Assembly (NCBI GenBank): GCA_003260075.1
Contig: QLIY01000077.1
Coordinates: 62,001-126,000, forward strand
DNA from: Phallusia mammillata
Taxonomy: Eukaryota; Chordata; Ascidiacea; Phlebobranchia; Ascidiidae
Length of the DNA: 64,000 bases
Reading direction: 5' to 3'
Below the pieces are notes generated by a model that had not been told where the DNA came from, ran no database searches, and saw nothing but the letters and a program-made list of their open reading frames with translations. Below are positions 32,301-47,300 of this stretch, one piece after another; the first letter of the stretch is position 1, and every line of letters starts with the position of its first letter. The translations under genes and the position numbers were made by a program.

Positions 32301-35300
32301 CAAAAACAGTGCATACAAAAAGCGTGTTGTGCATAAGCTCATTGCTGCAGGCCTCTTTCCCTTTACAAACCACAGTATGTCGATATCTGGCATCATATAT
32401 CACCGGGTTAGGTTTTTGTTTCGTCTCCCGCACGGCTTTTAACCCAATCCCCAATATTCGTCCTATCCTATTTCACTCGATAGCGTGCATCGCGTGTGAG
32501 AAGGAGAAAATTATCGACTCTCTGCCATACTCTCTCATTTCAGTCTCACGCGAGAGAAAAAAGAAAAAGGCAAACGCCACCACTAACTTGTCATGCAAAT
32601 CAATCGATTGTTTCACAATGAAGATTCATGACGTCACAAAGGGTCACTTAAATGTGGAACCTGTACATTGTCTTACAAGCTTGACATTGTAGACTCGAGA
32701 TAAGGCCATTTTGGTCCGAGAAAACAACTACTTCTAGCAATTAATGATTCATTTGTGGGCTTTGGTTTTGGTGATGGCATTTTTAATTGAGGAATTGGAT
32801 TGCCTTGTGGCAGGACTGTATTTTTGACTAGGAAACTAGGTCGGTCGTTTACTTCTCCATCAAAAACCGCAAACAATTCCAGTCCAGGTCTCCATTGCAT
32901 CATTGCCTTTGATTGCCAGCATTGAGAATTGACCCGAGTCCAAGGTCCAACCCGTGTTTCCGGAATTCAGTTTTTCCCGGAATATAAATATTTCAAACAA
33001 TAAACTTTCGCAATCAGGATTGATTTTGTTCTAATTGGCCTATCTTGAAGTTTAAGTTCCACCAAACAACAATAGTGTGGGCATTTGCCTTTGCAAGCGA
33101 TTCTACTTGCAAACAAACGTGGGTCAAGAAATGAAAACGTACTACCTGAAACAAATTTTCCACAGTGGCCAGTCGGCCATATAATTCTTTTTACAGATTA
33201 AGTTTACTACAAAAAACGTTACTTTTTAACAACAGAATTGGTCTCACGTAAGCAGCATAGGGGGGGGGGGGGTCAGCCATATAATTCTTTTTACAGATTA
33301 AGTTTACTACAAAACGTTACTTTTTAACAACAGAATTGGTCTCACGTAAGCAGCATAGCATGTCATTTTTAATTAAATTCACCAAACCATAGTTTGTTCC
33401 ATCCAGAAAGTGCATCTTTTAACCCGTTTTGGTTACTTATCAAATCATCAAATTACATCCCAAGCAAGGCAGTCAAATGGCTCTATCGCCACAAGCCCTA
33501 TATTTTGTGAGGTTGCCAAGGTAAGCAACGCCACTTTGCCACGCTAAAAGTTTGAAGGCAGTGGGAGTGTTTAGAGTCCTGCTGCATAATTAATGCTTCC
33601 CTCCTAAGCTAAAGCAACTCGCAAGCCGACACAGTATAGGGAGGTTGAGTATCTTGTCGAGAAGGGACAGGGAAATAATTGTCCCTGCCGCGGCTTTGGC
33701 AAGTCATTTATCATTTAGCATTGATAAAGTGACTGAAATGCATTCAGAAAAGGTTTCTTATGTAAAAAGCTTTATGAAACGTTACATAAATGTTTGTAAA
33801 CACCATCAAATCAGGTTGTTGATTGGTTTTTGCACAAAAATAGCACAAGTCAAAGCCAAACACCTGCCAGTTATGCAATTATGGTTAAAATGTAATTTTG
33901 TATTCTGCATGTAGATGCATAGTTCATCTTGGAAAAATTAAAATGTTTCGATCGGTTGACGAAACCACTTATTTTAGAAAGGATTGTTTTTGCCGGGGGG
34001 GGGGTCAGTTATGCAATTATGGTTAACATGTAATTTTGTATTCTGCATGTAGATGCATAGTTCATCTTAGAAAAATTAAAATGCTTCGATCGGTTGACGA
34101 AACCACTTATTTTAGAAAGGATTGTTTTTGCCTGTGTGTCTATTAAACCGGATGTAGAGAATATATATTGATGGAAAAAATATTTTTAAGGCGTTATAGA
34201 TTTGACATTTTTGAGCATTTATTTGACTGAAATATATATATATATTTAGTGGAATAGTCTTGCTTTTGGGTGTATTAAACCGGGTGTAGAAAGCTGTATA
34301 TTTAGATAAAGTCGAATTTGATATTTTTGTCTGCATTACAATGTCAAGTGTTATTTAGTTCCATTTCGCCTTGTTGATCCCTAGTCTGGTGGTGACTTCA
34401 AAACATTGTGTTCAAGTAAAATTGAATTTACTCGCTTTGTTTTGTTCGCGATCAGACAATAACGGGGTGAACGGGGTTCGTCGGAACAATAATAAAAAAA
34501 TAACGTTTTTATACTGAGTTAACAGTTTAAACACGGGCATATATTTTGCACACAACGATATTTAGAATTGTGCTATGAAAGAGAAATCTACAAGTAGATC
34601 GGAAAATAACTTCGCAATAAATGTATTTTCTACATTTGTGTTCATTTACTGTTATATAAATTTTCTATGTAAATTATATGTTTTCCTGCTACATAAATTA
34701 TATGAATACAATTCGTCGCAAAAACAGCATTATCTATACCTTGTTTATCTTAGTTAGCTGATTTTTTGGCAAACTTTGCAATGTTCGTTTCGGTTAGGTT
34801 AACAAAGCTCGTTCCCAAACCCGCTTTATTCGTAAAATGACGTCACCAAGTATATTCCAGTCACAGTTACTGAAAATCGTGCACACTTACGAAAGTAGCA
34901 CATTTTTTAAAATCGAGAGAAAAAAGAAAGAAGGCAACAGGTGATTTATCACGCTTGACTTGTTTGCTGGAGGATGTAAGGTTTTGATGAAATGAATTAA
35001 GATTTGTGATGACAGTTCGTAAAGAGAGTGAACGCAATCTGAACCTACGTTGTCCTGTGGCTTTCTACCTAAGTTTTAGTTTGAGGATTAGGCCAATATG
35101 ATAGGCCGCAAGGTTTTGGGATACTGAAAGTTTTTGTCTAAAAGATAAAGAGAGGGTTATTTTGCTGCTGTGTACAGTAAATGAACGACAGGTGTATGTG
35201 AAGGTCGCTTACACGACAAAAAATTAAAATAAATAAAATTTTGTCGTTCCAAACTTCTTGTTTAACTTGTAGTGGTTTCAGAAACTGTTCACAGATATAT

Positions 35301-38300
35301 TTGCCGCCTAAACCGTGAACCTTTTCTTACCAGTTTCTGTAGCATTGATATTTGCCGAATGTCGTGCAACAAAAGCGAATCGGATTCTTATTTTCTTACC
35401 GCAAACACCAAACCCAGTATCAGGGCAAAACCTCTGCAGGGCCAGATATTATAAATTAGAGGCATGTTTCAATCGTTATAAAGGTAATGTGGTAAAAACT
35501 TATGTGGTGTAAAGTGAATTCTCTTGTTTCATAAGATAAAGTTTTTCATAGAAGAAATAGAAGGCAGCCTTTAAAAATCTGCCCCGAGAAGATTAGAATT
35601 TGCCTCATAACGTTGGTGACACTGTCCCAAACGTCCATGAATAAAAATTGTGGGCCAAACATTATAAATTACCACGGGGGGGGGGCGTTGTAAAGTGAAT
35701 TCTCTTGTTTCACTTTTGCCTCATAACGTTGGTGACACTGTCGCAAACGTCCATGAATAAAAATTGTGGGCCAAACATTATAAATTACCACAATATTTTA
35801 TCAAGTTGACGTTGAGATTAATGGGTTGGAAACCATTGTGTAAGAGTAGAGCAACAATGAAACGGTTCCAAACTTGGTCCAGTAGTTTGCTTTGATCTAT
35901 AGCCGAACATTTTACGCCGCTTTGAGCAAGCAAAGGTCGTTTCACGTGAAACTCCATGCATGCGACATTACTGCTGGGCAGTCGTTTTGACCCAGATAGC
36001 GAAGATTTGAAAACCGATGATAATGTTAGGTTGTTTTTTTGGAAAATCAACGCACTGAGTCATCCTCTTCGCACGGTTGCGCCTGAGTCGGTTTTTGATT
36101 GCTAAAGTTACGTCAGCAAGTTTATGATTTCCATAGCAGTTTGTGCTATTTTGTGTTAAAACTGTTTTGTTTACCATTATGGACAGGTTTAAACGCACTT
36201 CAAACAAAAAACGGATAGGAAAATAAGGTTAACAACGTGGAATATGTAGTTGTTTTGGCATTGAAGTGCATGGAGTTTTGAAACAGTGTTCTATACGCTA
36301 AAGGTGGCGTTATGTGAAAAATCTGAAACGGTTTATTGCTTTCGCAGGAGAAAGATTGTAGATTAATCTATAAACTGCATCAATTATGAAACATATTTGA
36401 CAGTTTAAACACCAAGTGATTTCACTTTAATATTCAGTCAGGACTGACAACCGTTCATATATTGAGGATTCTATTTATTATACTGTAAACAGATTTTTTG
36501 TATCATTAAAATTGCATCTGTCAAAAATATTTGGCAAAACTTTTTCAAAAACTTGTAAAACGTGGACGTCACACAGAAACGAAATTACAGACGTTATTGC
36601 GAAAGCACCTAGGCGACAGACTTATTTCAGCTACGCATAAACTTTATTGACATAGTAATTTCTACAAACAACCCATGTATATCGGTGATATCGATATTAT
36701 ATCCTATCTTGTAGTTTTACGTTCTTCACTCACTTTTACGTCACAGACACGATTGATTGCAAACAAAAGCCCTAATATGACGCCACAATGCACGGAAAGC
36801 GACCGGTTCAGATGGGTTTAAAACAGGTTGGTAAAATAGGTTTTCAAGGGTGGTTAATTCCGGATTATGATGTAACAATGGGCATTGTGACTGGTGAAGG
36901 GCAAACGTCGTGGCTTTGGCTCAGAAGTGATAATTAAAGCCTTCAAAGTTCGCTTGACAATTTGAATCTAGTTTTGGCAAAATATGCCCAAATCACTGTA
37001 GAAATTTAAATTATTAGGTTGTATTGTGTAAAACCTGCTCAAATATATACGACACTGGGTAAAAAGTACCCATATATATACATAGCATTGGGTAAAAAGT
37101 ACCCAAGGGTAAAAAAGTCCCAAATATATGTCGAGACAAACCACAACAAGTAATTCAATAGGAGTTGACAGTATGTCTACGCCACGCAGCACGATTTGTT
37201 TGCATTCGTTTGCGGAAGACCTTTATAAATACACACTTTCTATATCAGTGTGTAGGGGATTCTTAAATTAAAGTGTATTATGTAAAAAAAACTGCACGGT
37301 CTGTTTCACTTCACTAGTTCGTAAACCAGCATAGAGAATGCAAAGCGGGGGGGGGGCTCTCTTCTTGTCTGTTTCACTTCACTAGTTCGTAAACCAGCAT
37401 AGAGAATGCAAAGCGGAACAAGTCGAGTAGTGGCAACTGAAAAAATCCGCAAATTAAATATGTGAAAAGATGGGATAAGGGGGAAAGTGGGTGTTGAGGG
37501 GAGAACTGATCCGCTAATGGNTCATGAAACCATCAAAGTGTTTTATATTGGACCAAGACTTTTTGTTGTGTGTGAAAGACTAAATTAGTGCTTTCCAAGT
37601 GGTGTTTTTAGCCAGGTAAAATAACATATTTCATCAGGATTGCCATATTTATCAGGATTGCCTAAAATGCATTCACAGCTTTTGTTTTATTTAACTCAAG
37701 TTTTGTCTTGTCAAAGTGTAAGATTTTTTTTGCTCTTTTCACTGCACAAACATTATGCGTAGATGCAAAAAGTGTCATTTTTAATCGTATTATGTATCAT
37801 ATTAAACAGTAGCCTACATACGCCTTTAGCCACAAAAACCTAATTTTCACATGTAACAGTACAAGTTTGAGGTGTTGGGTCGTGTTTTCGGGAACGATTT
37901 CCAAACAATCAGCTTCAAGAGGCTTGCAAAGGCCAAACGTTGCGTGCACCACGCTCTGTCCAAACGCCAAATAACGCTACATTGACGGGAATTCCCCACT
38001 GTCGCAGCCTCGCTGGCAGACTTGAAAGAAAAAAGGCGCCTCAGTCGTTGTACGTAAAAGAGTTGAACGAAAAGCACGCCCCCCCCCCCCCCCCCTCTTT
38101 CCAAAACGGCTCTCGCGAAGTGTTTGTGACATCACAGACACTCAATTGAGTTGAGTTTGTACTGTTGCCAGTTGCTATATACATCGGCTTTTTGGATTAG
38201 AATAATGCCGTAGGTGTCTTGACCATGGACTTTTTACGCAAAGCCTTATCGAATCCACATATTTGAGCTTATTTATTTCAATTTTGTATTGCAATTGAAC

Positions 38301-41300
38301 CAAAGTGTATCATGAAACCATCAAAGTGTTTTATATTGGACCAAGACTTTTTGTTGTGTGTGAAAGACTAAATTAGTGCTTTCCAAGTGGTGTTTTTAGC
38401 CAGGTAAAATAACATATTTCATCAGGATTGCCATATTTATCAGGATTGCCTAAAATGCATTCACAGCTTTTGTTTTATTTAACTCAAGTTTTGTCTTGTC
38501 AAAGTGTAAGATTTTTTTTGCTCTTTTCACTGCACAAACATTATGCGTAGATGCAAAAAGTGTCATTTTTAATCGTATTATGTATCATATTAAACAGTAG
38601 CCTACATACGCCTTTAGCCACAAAAACCTAATTTTCACATGTAACAGTACAAGTTTGAGGTGTTGGGTCGTGTTTTCGGGAACGATTTCCAAACAATCAG
38701 CTTCAAGAGGCTTGCAAAGGCCAAACGTTGCGTGCACCACGCTCTGTCCAAACGCCAAATAACGCTACATTGACGGGAATTCCCCACTGTCGCAGCCTCG
38801 CTGGCAGACTTGAAAGAAAAAAGGCGCCTCGGTCGTTGTACGTAAAAGAGTTGAACGAAAAGCACAGGAGCGATCAGTTGCTTTCCTCGCAAAACGTTGG
38901 AAGTCTGGCTTCGAAATGCAGAAAATAAAACGCATGGATAAAGTAATGCAGAAAATAAAACGCATGGTAGTTAGAGGGAGAGTTAAATAGAGTAAAAGTT
39001 TGGAACGGGACCAGGTTTAGTGCAAGGTATTGGTGTGTTTTAAAAGTATTCTCGCTGGGAGCTGGAACAGGTTCTTAGACTGATTCTTTATTGTTATGAA
39101 TAGTATAGTCTGCCCCCCCCCCCTGGGAGCTGGAACAGGTTCTTAGACTGATTCTTTATTGTTATGAATATTATAGTCTCCATAAACACTCGATTTTGAC
39201 ATTGTTGAAGTATTTTCGTTGAAAAATTGGGGAACTTCTTGTAATAACTGATTTTAAGGCAGGAATTAAACACTTAATGAGCGTGTTTTAATTAAATTTT
39301 ATGAATCATTTTTGAACCTATGGTTCTATTTTGTACAAAACGCGACTGTTTGTGGTAAAGAATAACTATATATCTTGTTTTGACCGAATACAATAAAAAC
39401 TAGGCAAATTTATATCATTATTATTTTTTGTATTTCTTATCCTGTGTGATAACTGATAGGTCATACGGGGTCAAAGTTTACAGAGGTCAACTTCGGGTAG
39501 CTATTTATCACGAGTATTTATTACATTAAACCATTCTTTCTAAGCCACAAGCGAAAAAGACTCAAGAAGATAAAAGCGTACACAAACAATAAGTGGGCTT
39601 TTAGTTCAAACAATAAGTGGGCTTTTAGCATCCAGCATAAACGATAGTGGGCTTTAAACCGTAATGCAGCTTAAGAAAAAGCAAAAAAGGGATTAATAGG
39701 AATTATAGCCAGAGCTTTAAGGTAAGGGTTTCTGCAACACAACGTAAATGAGAGCTGCACAAATTGGATATGGATGTTTTTGGTCCGCTGTCAAAGCACA
39801 ACCGTCTGTTTAAAATCGCACTGACAAGCGTTTACCAAAACCGCACAGCAAACCTCCACCGAGACGTACCAAAATCGATGCAGAGCATATTAATTTACTC
39901 TTTTGCTATCACGACCTCGGAGGAATGGCATTCGGCTTATCCGACTTTCAGCTGAGGATTTTGGGATGATTAGAATTTAATCTCTGGCGATTTACAATTG
40001 TTTTTAAGGATGCTCTACTCATGTTTAGATGGCTTATAGGTTTGACGTTTGATAAAACAGAGTATTGATCTATGATAATATATGGAATTACAGTTCAAAG
40101 GACGGCTTAATATTGTCTTATTTAAATCGTAAGGTCCTGTGGATGTTGATTTTTGTTAATGTTATTCATCTAAAGAAGATAATATTTAATATCGCCTTTT
40201 GTTGGGTTTTAGAACGATTTTGCATGGACAATATTTGCGTATAGTATTTTTCCCCTGTTCAGCAGAAACACTATGGAAAAGGCGATGATGGTGCTTAATT
40301 AGAGTTCTATCTTCTAATGTTCAACTGTGTTATGTTTCTTCTTCATATTTCGTAGTTTATTGATCAACGCAACGTTTTCAAGTTCACACATTATTTTGAT
40401 CAGACAATTCGCTGAGCACGAATTGAAGCACTTTCTTTCTAAAATTGTACATATATATATATGTCTAAGTGTTAAGAATCAGACATACATATATATGGTT
40501 GCTATTGTGTTGCAAGTGATAGTGTAACATAAAAAGGTCACTGAAAATCAAATGACCCTGAATTTGAAAAGTGAAAAACGCTTCAAGGATGACGTCATCC
40601 GCGGGGATTATACCCGAGACTGGATTTTATAATGCAAGCGAATTCGGGAATGGATGGAATTCGACATCGTCAGGTAGAGTTTTTTTTTAAATGTGCTATT
40701 TAACCTTAGAGCACAATAAAAAAGTTGTGTAAGTCTTGCTAATTTGCGGTGTGTATATGGCAACAAACGCATCCTCACTTCAAAACAGTTTCTTTATCCT
40801 AAAAAAGAGTTTTGCATGGGATCGCAGCATCGAGCTATTAAAGTTTCATGAGGGAAAAAATTTAAGACTACTTGTTGAAATCGTGGTGCGCTGTTTGTGA
40901 CAAGGGTGATAAATCTTAGACCAGGGTTTCTCACATTCATTTTAAATCGAAAGGTTTTTAGCATTAAACGTAACCTGATGTATATTGTTTGACTGAAGTG
41001 CTGGTCGCCAAACTAACCGCACAAAATCGGGGTTGGTGCTATCATCCAGCTTAAACAGTACTGTATTTAAACAATGGAAAAGTAATATAAAGACATAACA
41101 CCACGTTGTAGTTGATAACCCGTCAAGTGCAGAAGATGATGCAAAAATCAAAACATCCGCTCAAATCGTGCACCTGCAGACTGTCAGTTGCCAATGGAGA
41201 CATAAATTAAAATTTTTGTTTTGGATAAGATATTGTGTAAAAACAGGGTAGCAAGCGGGTATAAAACCTAAAGTACAACTCCCCAAACCCGGTACAAAAC

Positions 41301-44300
41301 CTGATTTTTCCGAATTAGACCGAAAAGTTGGTAAAATTGTGTAACAGTAATCAAAATGTGAAGTTAGGCCCAAACCTGCGTTATAAAAACAGAAGCCTGA
41401 ACCCTACAGGAAAGTACAACTATTGTGTGAGTTGTAAATACGATTTTACCCAGTGCGTCTCGGTCGCTTGCTCAAGGAAACAAAACCTTGGCGTGATAAA
41501 TTGTGTTAACATCACAAACATACAACACCTGCAAACAACCGCCAACACGTTACAGCAAGACGCGCGCAATTATTGAACTGGGAATGGAAAGCAAACACGA
41601 ATTGGGTTGGGTTCAACGAGCTGATATCACCCGTGTTTAGTGATTCAACTTTCACCTTGTTAAACATGAAACCGAAGAGGTTTGTTTGCAGAAACTAAAG
41701 TAACTTACTACTTCAGGGTTAAACCACCGAAAAAGTCGAAAGAATTAGACGTTTAATTTTACTGTTCGGAGTCTAACTTTCCAATGCAGTCAAGAGACTG
41801 ATTGGCAAAAAAGTGTTTGATGTGTTGAAAAACCTTATCATATGTAATCAAGGTTTTTTCAATGGCTTAACGTCTCTAAAGCGCATTTGCCTTGTAATTT
41901 TGACTTCGTTATTTGCATGACATAACCCTTTGAATGAAAATGAACATATATATTTCACCTAACTGGCATCTTCAGTATTTTCCATTCTCAGTTTTTTATT
42001 GTCATAAACAGTGATCGTCAATGACCATGCTGTTTGTGAAGGTCTGATAATGTTCAGTATAATTATCATTTATTATAACCCTTGTTTATTCTAAACAAAA
42101 TTTTCAAATTTCATTCGAAAACTCAGATTTATCTTCGCAAAATTGAAGTCATATCAAACACAACAAATCCATCACCTTCAAGGTTTCGTGGAAACGGCGC
42201 TTTAAGGAGGTTTTAGCACAACCAACGCGACGTTTGAACGCAAATGTCACGTTAACAAAACCTAAAAACCCATGTTTAAACGCCAAGATGTCATCGGGGC
42301 ATAAATCTTAACCGGCCCAGCATACGACACGTGCTTACAAGCTCTCAAAGTGTGACTTCGTACACGACAAGGACGCTTACTGAAGTTTGCAATGCACTTC
42401 AACACAATCTATCAAGCTCTTCAACGCCTTACTGTTACGTAGTATCTACGTCATAAAGCATTGTGACAAAACAAGGGGGTTTTGTCATTACAAGTGGGCT
42501 TGAAAAGGAAAAATATGGCGAACTCTTAAGTGGTGTCTGAATTGAATGTCGGTTATTTAGATTTGCGCTCTAATTGTTACCACAGATAAAGATTTCCTAT
42601 AAAGAGTGCAAACTTTGAAAGCAATCGCAAGTCTAGACAAAACCATTATTAGATCAGCCATGCTGCATGTTACATGGTGGTTCGTTCACTACAATGAAAT
42701 AATACACGTCTAAAGCGCGTCCAATAACGAATTGTGCGATTAGCTATGACAATATATATTTTTAGTAAAACTTTCTGAAGACTTAAGAAGAGAAATAAAT
42801 GTGCCAAGCAAAAATAATAGCAACAGTTTTCCTTTAATCAAGTGACCCACAATTTTATCAACAAAACTTCCACTTGACATATGTTTGCATTTAAATACGT
42901 AACAGACACAACACCTGCTGATTGGATGGCGTTAACTGGCGTGGCAGTGGGCGTGGTCGTCTCCGTTCTTGGGATTTTTGGAAACAGTGTCACTATCGAA
43001 GCTTACAGACGCAACCGAAAACTTCAGACATCATTTAATCATCTAATCACTAATCTGTGCATCGTGGATCTCGTGTTTTCAGTATTGGTGAGAAAAAATG
43101 TTTTTTGTCGAAGCAGTGGTTTCCAAACTGGGATTTGTGGATCCCCAAGATGCCCCTGATGCGGTCACAGGGGGTCATTATTGTAAAAAAATTAATGACT
43201 TCATAGTTTTCAAAAATGCAGTTAACTGCCCGTAAGGGTCCACACACCATATAGCAATATTGTTGTCTTATTTAAAACAGGGGTTCACAAACTGGGTTCG
43301 TAGACCCCAAGAAGCCTCTAAAATGGCCCAATGGGGTTTGTGATTGCTACAGACTTAAAAAAATAGACTTTTAAAATTGGTAAAAATGTACATAAGGGTT
43401 CACACATCAAAACTGTGTTTTCAATGACTTCAATCTTCAAGAAGATTTGGTACACGGTGGGATTCGAACCCACGACGCTTTTCAATGTCTTAAACTGACC
43501 TTTCTGGTTTTAGGTAATTTAAGTTGAATGTACATTACATTTGTGCGTACCTTCACAGGTGATGCCTATGATTTTACCACTCGTAGCAACAGGAGACGAT
43601 TTCTATCCACGTCAACTTTGTACGGCTTTGGGATTTGTGTATTACTGGACATTATCTTCGTCTGTTATCAATTTGGTTTTCATAGCGTTCAACCGATACG
43701 TTGGAATCGTCCATTCTTCAAAGTAAGTAGCTTGGAGGAGTCAAAAAGTTAAGTTCAAAAAATCGTATTCAGCGAGATTGTTCCGGCAAAAATCATCATG
43801 AAAAAATGTTTGCATGAAAACCTAACGTCAGTTAAACACTAGAAAATGCCTTTGTAAAAGTATTGTGGTCGTATAGTTGTTATACGACTATACGTGGTAA
43901 AACTATACCCCCCCCCCGAAAACCTAACGTCAGTTAAACACTAGAAAATGCCTTTGTAAAAGTATCGTGGTCATATATAGGCTATACGACTATACGTGGT
44001 AAAACTATGAAGATTTCATAACTTTAGGCAGCAAATAGGTGTTGTTAAATTCCTTTGTGTGCTTTGGGTTTTCGCAGACAGCAACAATTTGTCTTTTTTT
44101 AGACTGGGAAGCCTAAACTATTTTTTGACCCCCCCCCCCATAACTTTAGGCAGCAAATAGGTGTTGTTAAATTCCTTTGTGTGCTTAGGGTTTTCGCAGA
44201 CAGCAACGATTTGTCCTTTTTTTGACTGGGGAGCCTAAACTATTTTTTGGATTTTTCCCAAACCAAATCTAAGACACTAAATCTTTGGTAAACACACGTG

Positions 44301-47300
44301 ATAAAACGTAGTCTAGATCCAGCTCAAAATATAGAGGTTTTTTATACATTTGAATTGGTGACAATGTACATAAAATTGCTGTGGTTACATTTTAAAATAG
44401 TTGTTAATCGCCAAAAAAGCGAAATATACTCAGAATTTTATACATCAAATTTTAACGTAACGAAAAAAGGAATTATTTTATGTCACCGTCCCTTCACTCA
44501 ATGCCATTGTCGAACAAAAAGACGTCCCCCCCCCCATTTTAAAATAGTTGTTAATCGCCAAAAAAGCGAAATATACTCAGAATCTTATAAATCAAATCTT
44601 AACGCAAAGAAAAAAAGGAATTATTTTATGTCACCGTCCCTTCACTCGATGCCATTGCCGAGCAAAAACACGCGCAGTACAAAAAGTTACAACGCATTTA
44701 TTACGATTCGTAATGGAAATTCACGCAATGAATTATTAATCGCCAGTTCGGCTGGACCGTAAAGCGTGGCAAGGTTATGCAAGAAGTCACATGTTAATTT
44801 CGGTGGACGACAATCTTCAGCTTATAGCGAACTCTTCCACGTAAAACCGATCGCGCAAAAATAGCCGAAGACACGCTATCACCTTTGTTGCTATATTCAA
44901 GTCACATTTAGTGGTTTTAAAGGGGACATGGGTTGGCCTATGAATAGATGCTGGCCTTTTGAGTCTATTCTCGGCAGTTTGGGCTTTTAACGTTTTCTAG
45001 CTTTCCAGTTCAATCACAATCAAACTGACAACATGGGTGTATTTATTTTTTCACTAGCTGATGGGTGTATTTATGGATGCATTAAGAATCGATAGTTTTA
45101 GCTTGTAAGATAAAGAAAAAGGCAAAATTACAACCACATTTACTACCAAGACCTTACAATTTCGAAATAAGCACTACTTTAACAAAAATAAACGTCAAAA
45201 AATGCGTCAAGCCATTTCAAACGTATCAACGTTTTTAACTCTTTGTCCAACAAGAAAAATTAAACGTCGTATTAATAAACATATTAAACACAATAATGTA
45301 ACTAATTGTGCATAGATTTAGTACGCTGAAGTTTAATACAACTCGCACTGCTATAGCATAGTTATAGAGGAATTGGATTCCAAACATTTTATCAAAAATA
45401 CAAACTAGTCTTTTTTTATCAAGTTTCCTACGTCATCACAATGACGTCATCTGGAATTTTTCCAGTTTCCCATACGTTATCAGTATAACACGAAAACGCA
45501 ATTTTTCAAGCATAGAGTGCCATTGGCATTTATGAATCATGCTTTCGATTTTTTGACATATTCATTATGGCATAATTAATCTCAGACAATGGCCCATAGA
45601 TAAGCTCTTCTATGGTCAGAAATAATTCATTAGCATACCGTGCATTGTCTACTTGTATATTTTGAGAAACTTGTATATATTTTTTTTCCCCCCCCCCAGA
45701 AATAATTCATTAGCATACCGTGCATTGTCTACTTGTATATTTTGACCTAATTCTTACACATAGAAGTTATACATAAGCTGGTGGTATAGTTTTGTAAGAT
45801 TAGGAAGACCTAAGTGAAAGTAAAGCTTTGCTAAGATCGTACAAGATAGCGGAACAAACCGCAGGACTTTGGCGCTCTGGGTACAATGCCAAGCTTAAAA
45901 CGTATAGATTCGAATCTCAAGCAATCAGTATCAAATACCGATACATGAGAAACATTGTAGAATTCTGACTCCTTTGTATTAGCGCCTTAAGAACGTAAAA
46001 AATATCTGTCCATTTTAATTACTGTAATTTGCTACATAAAACTGGAATCTAATATTTTGGGGTAAAAAATTGTTAGTGAACAACTTTTATATCCATAAAA
46101 TGAGTCAATTTGAAAAAGTTTAAAAAACTATTTCGTGACCAAAAAAATTCCCGTTAGACAAAAAAATCAAAAAAGATGATTTTTGGATGGTACTTTTTTT
46201 AGCACATTTTATTTAATTTATGCATTCCTATACACTGTAGCAGTTATACACATGAAACATTTGCACTTAAAAGCAAAGTCCTGGTACAGGGGCTTACACA
46301 ACCTCAGTGGTTGGTCCGCAGTACATGAAATATTAATGGAGGTCAACTAACTATCTGTGGGAACAGAAATGATGGAGCTTGATTAAGCTGTCACATATAG
46401 TCGATAACTAGCTATTAAAATGTCACAAGTGTACAAAAGGCTTGCACGCTTTGTATTTAACGCTGCTTGTTCGATAGATCAATGAATTAAAACTATAATT
46501 CACCCTAGTAATGGCTTTAAGTGAAAGGGTTAAAACTGTGTACCTGGAATACCATTCATCAAGATATTAAAGCGTGTTTAGGTGAACGTGTGCACAAAAG
46601 TATGATAAAATTGTATATCTGCGAAAATATATTTAAAGTTCAAACCTAAAAATTACAAGTTATTTATCCTTGGTATTTTACCTGACTACCGCAAAATGCG
46701 CCGAGTTTTTCAACGTATGTAAATCATAATACGCCAGATCTAATAAAGGCATCATACCGAATCAGTCGGTCACATTATGTGTGTACTAAAGTATGGCAAA
46801 AATTTGAGTATTTTTTGAAGGAGTAGTTTTTGTCTTTTAGATATCGCAAGATCTTTTCCAAGGACCGAATAAAATGGTGGTTAGTGGCAGTGTGGATTTC
46901 AGCACCAATTCTCTACATGCCTTTCCTAATATGTAAGTAGAGCCCTTATCAATTTTTTTCCCAATACTCGTTACCAATGCTCATGACAAAATCGAAACGA
47001 ATCAATGCAACGCAATGATTTTTAATCTTGGTTTCGACAAAGATTAACGGGTTTGACAGAATTCATCTAATTATTCAAATACAAAAATATAGGTTTAAAG
47101 CAGTCTGTAAGTCAAGTTTTTCAAGTCAAATTTGTGCTTAAGTTGGAATAAAACAAGTTTGATATGAACCTGACTTCACATTCGATTTCATTTGTGCCAG
47201 AACTTCACCAACTTTCGGGCCTAATTTCAATTTTTTGTTTCAGTTTTAGGCTTGTGCATTTGGTTTGATAACAAATGCTTTTATGATTAAATTATCTAAC

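Larger units (their letters stand above)
1547..37356. repeat. Set of 21 poly-G runs with flanking direct copies (probable hidden scaffold gaps)
   Basis: Runs: 1547-1556, 2008-2017, 4275-4284, 4383-4395, 4540-4549, 7365-7375, 7646-7655, 7987-7996, 14873-14882, 15389-15399, 18272-18281, 20660-20669, 22087-22097, 23409-23419, 26530-26540, 27866-27876, 31948-31957, 33260-33272, 33995-34004, 35676-35685 and 37347-37356. Most are exactly 10 bases. Longer ones usually have a native G next to them. For nearly all, the text left of the run recurs right of it, for example 18109-18271/18282-18448, 20549-20659/20670-20774 and 26360-26529/26541-26716. All are G on the plus strand. Confidence 0.85.

Noticed and set aside
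33645-33914. 89-codon plus-strand frame in the giant intron
   Set aside because: No homology, splice context or coding-like composition; consistent with chance in AT-rich DNA.
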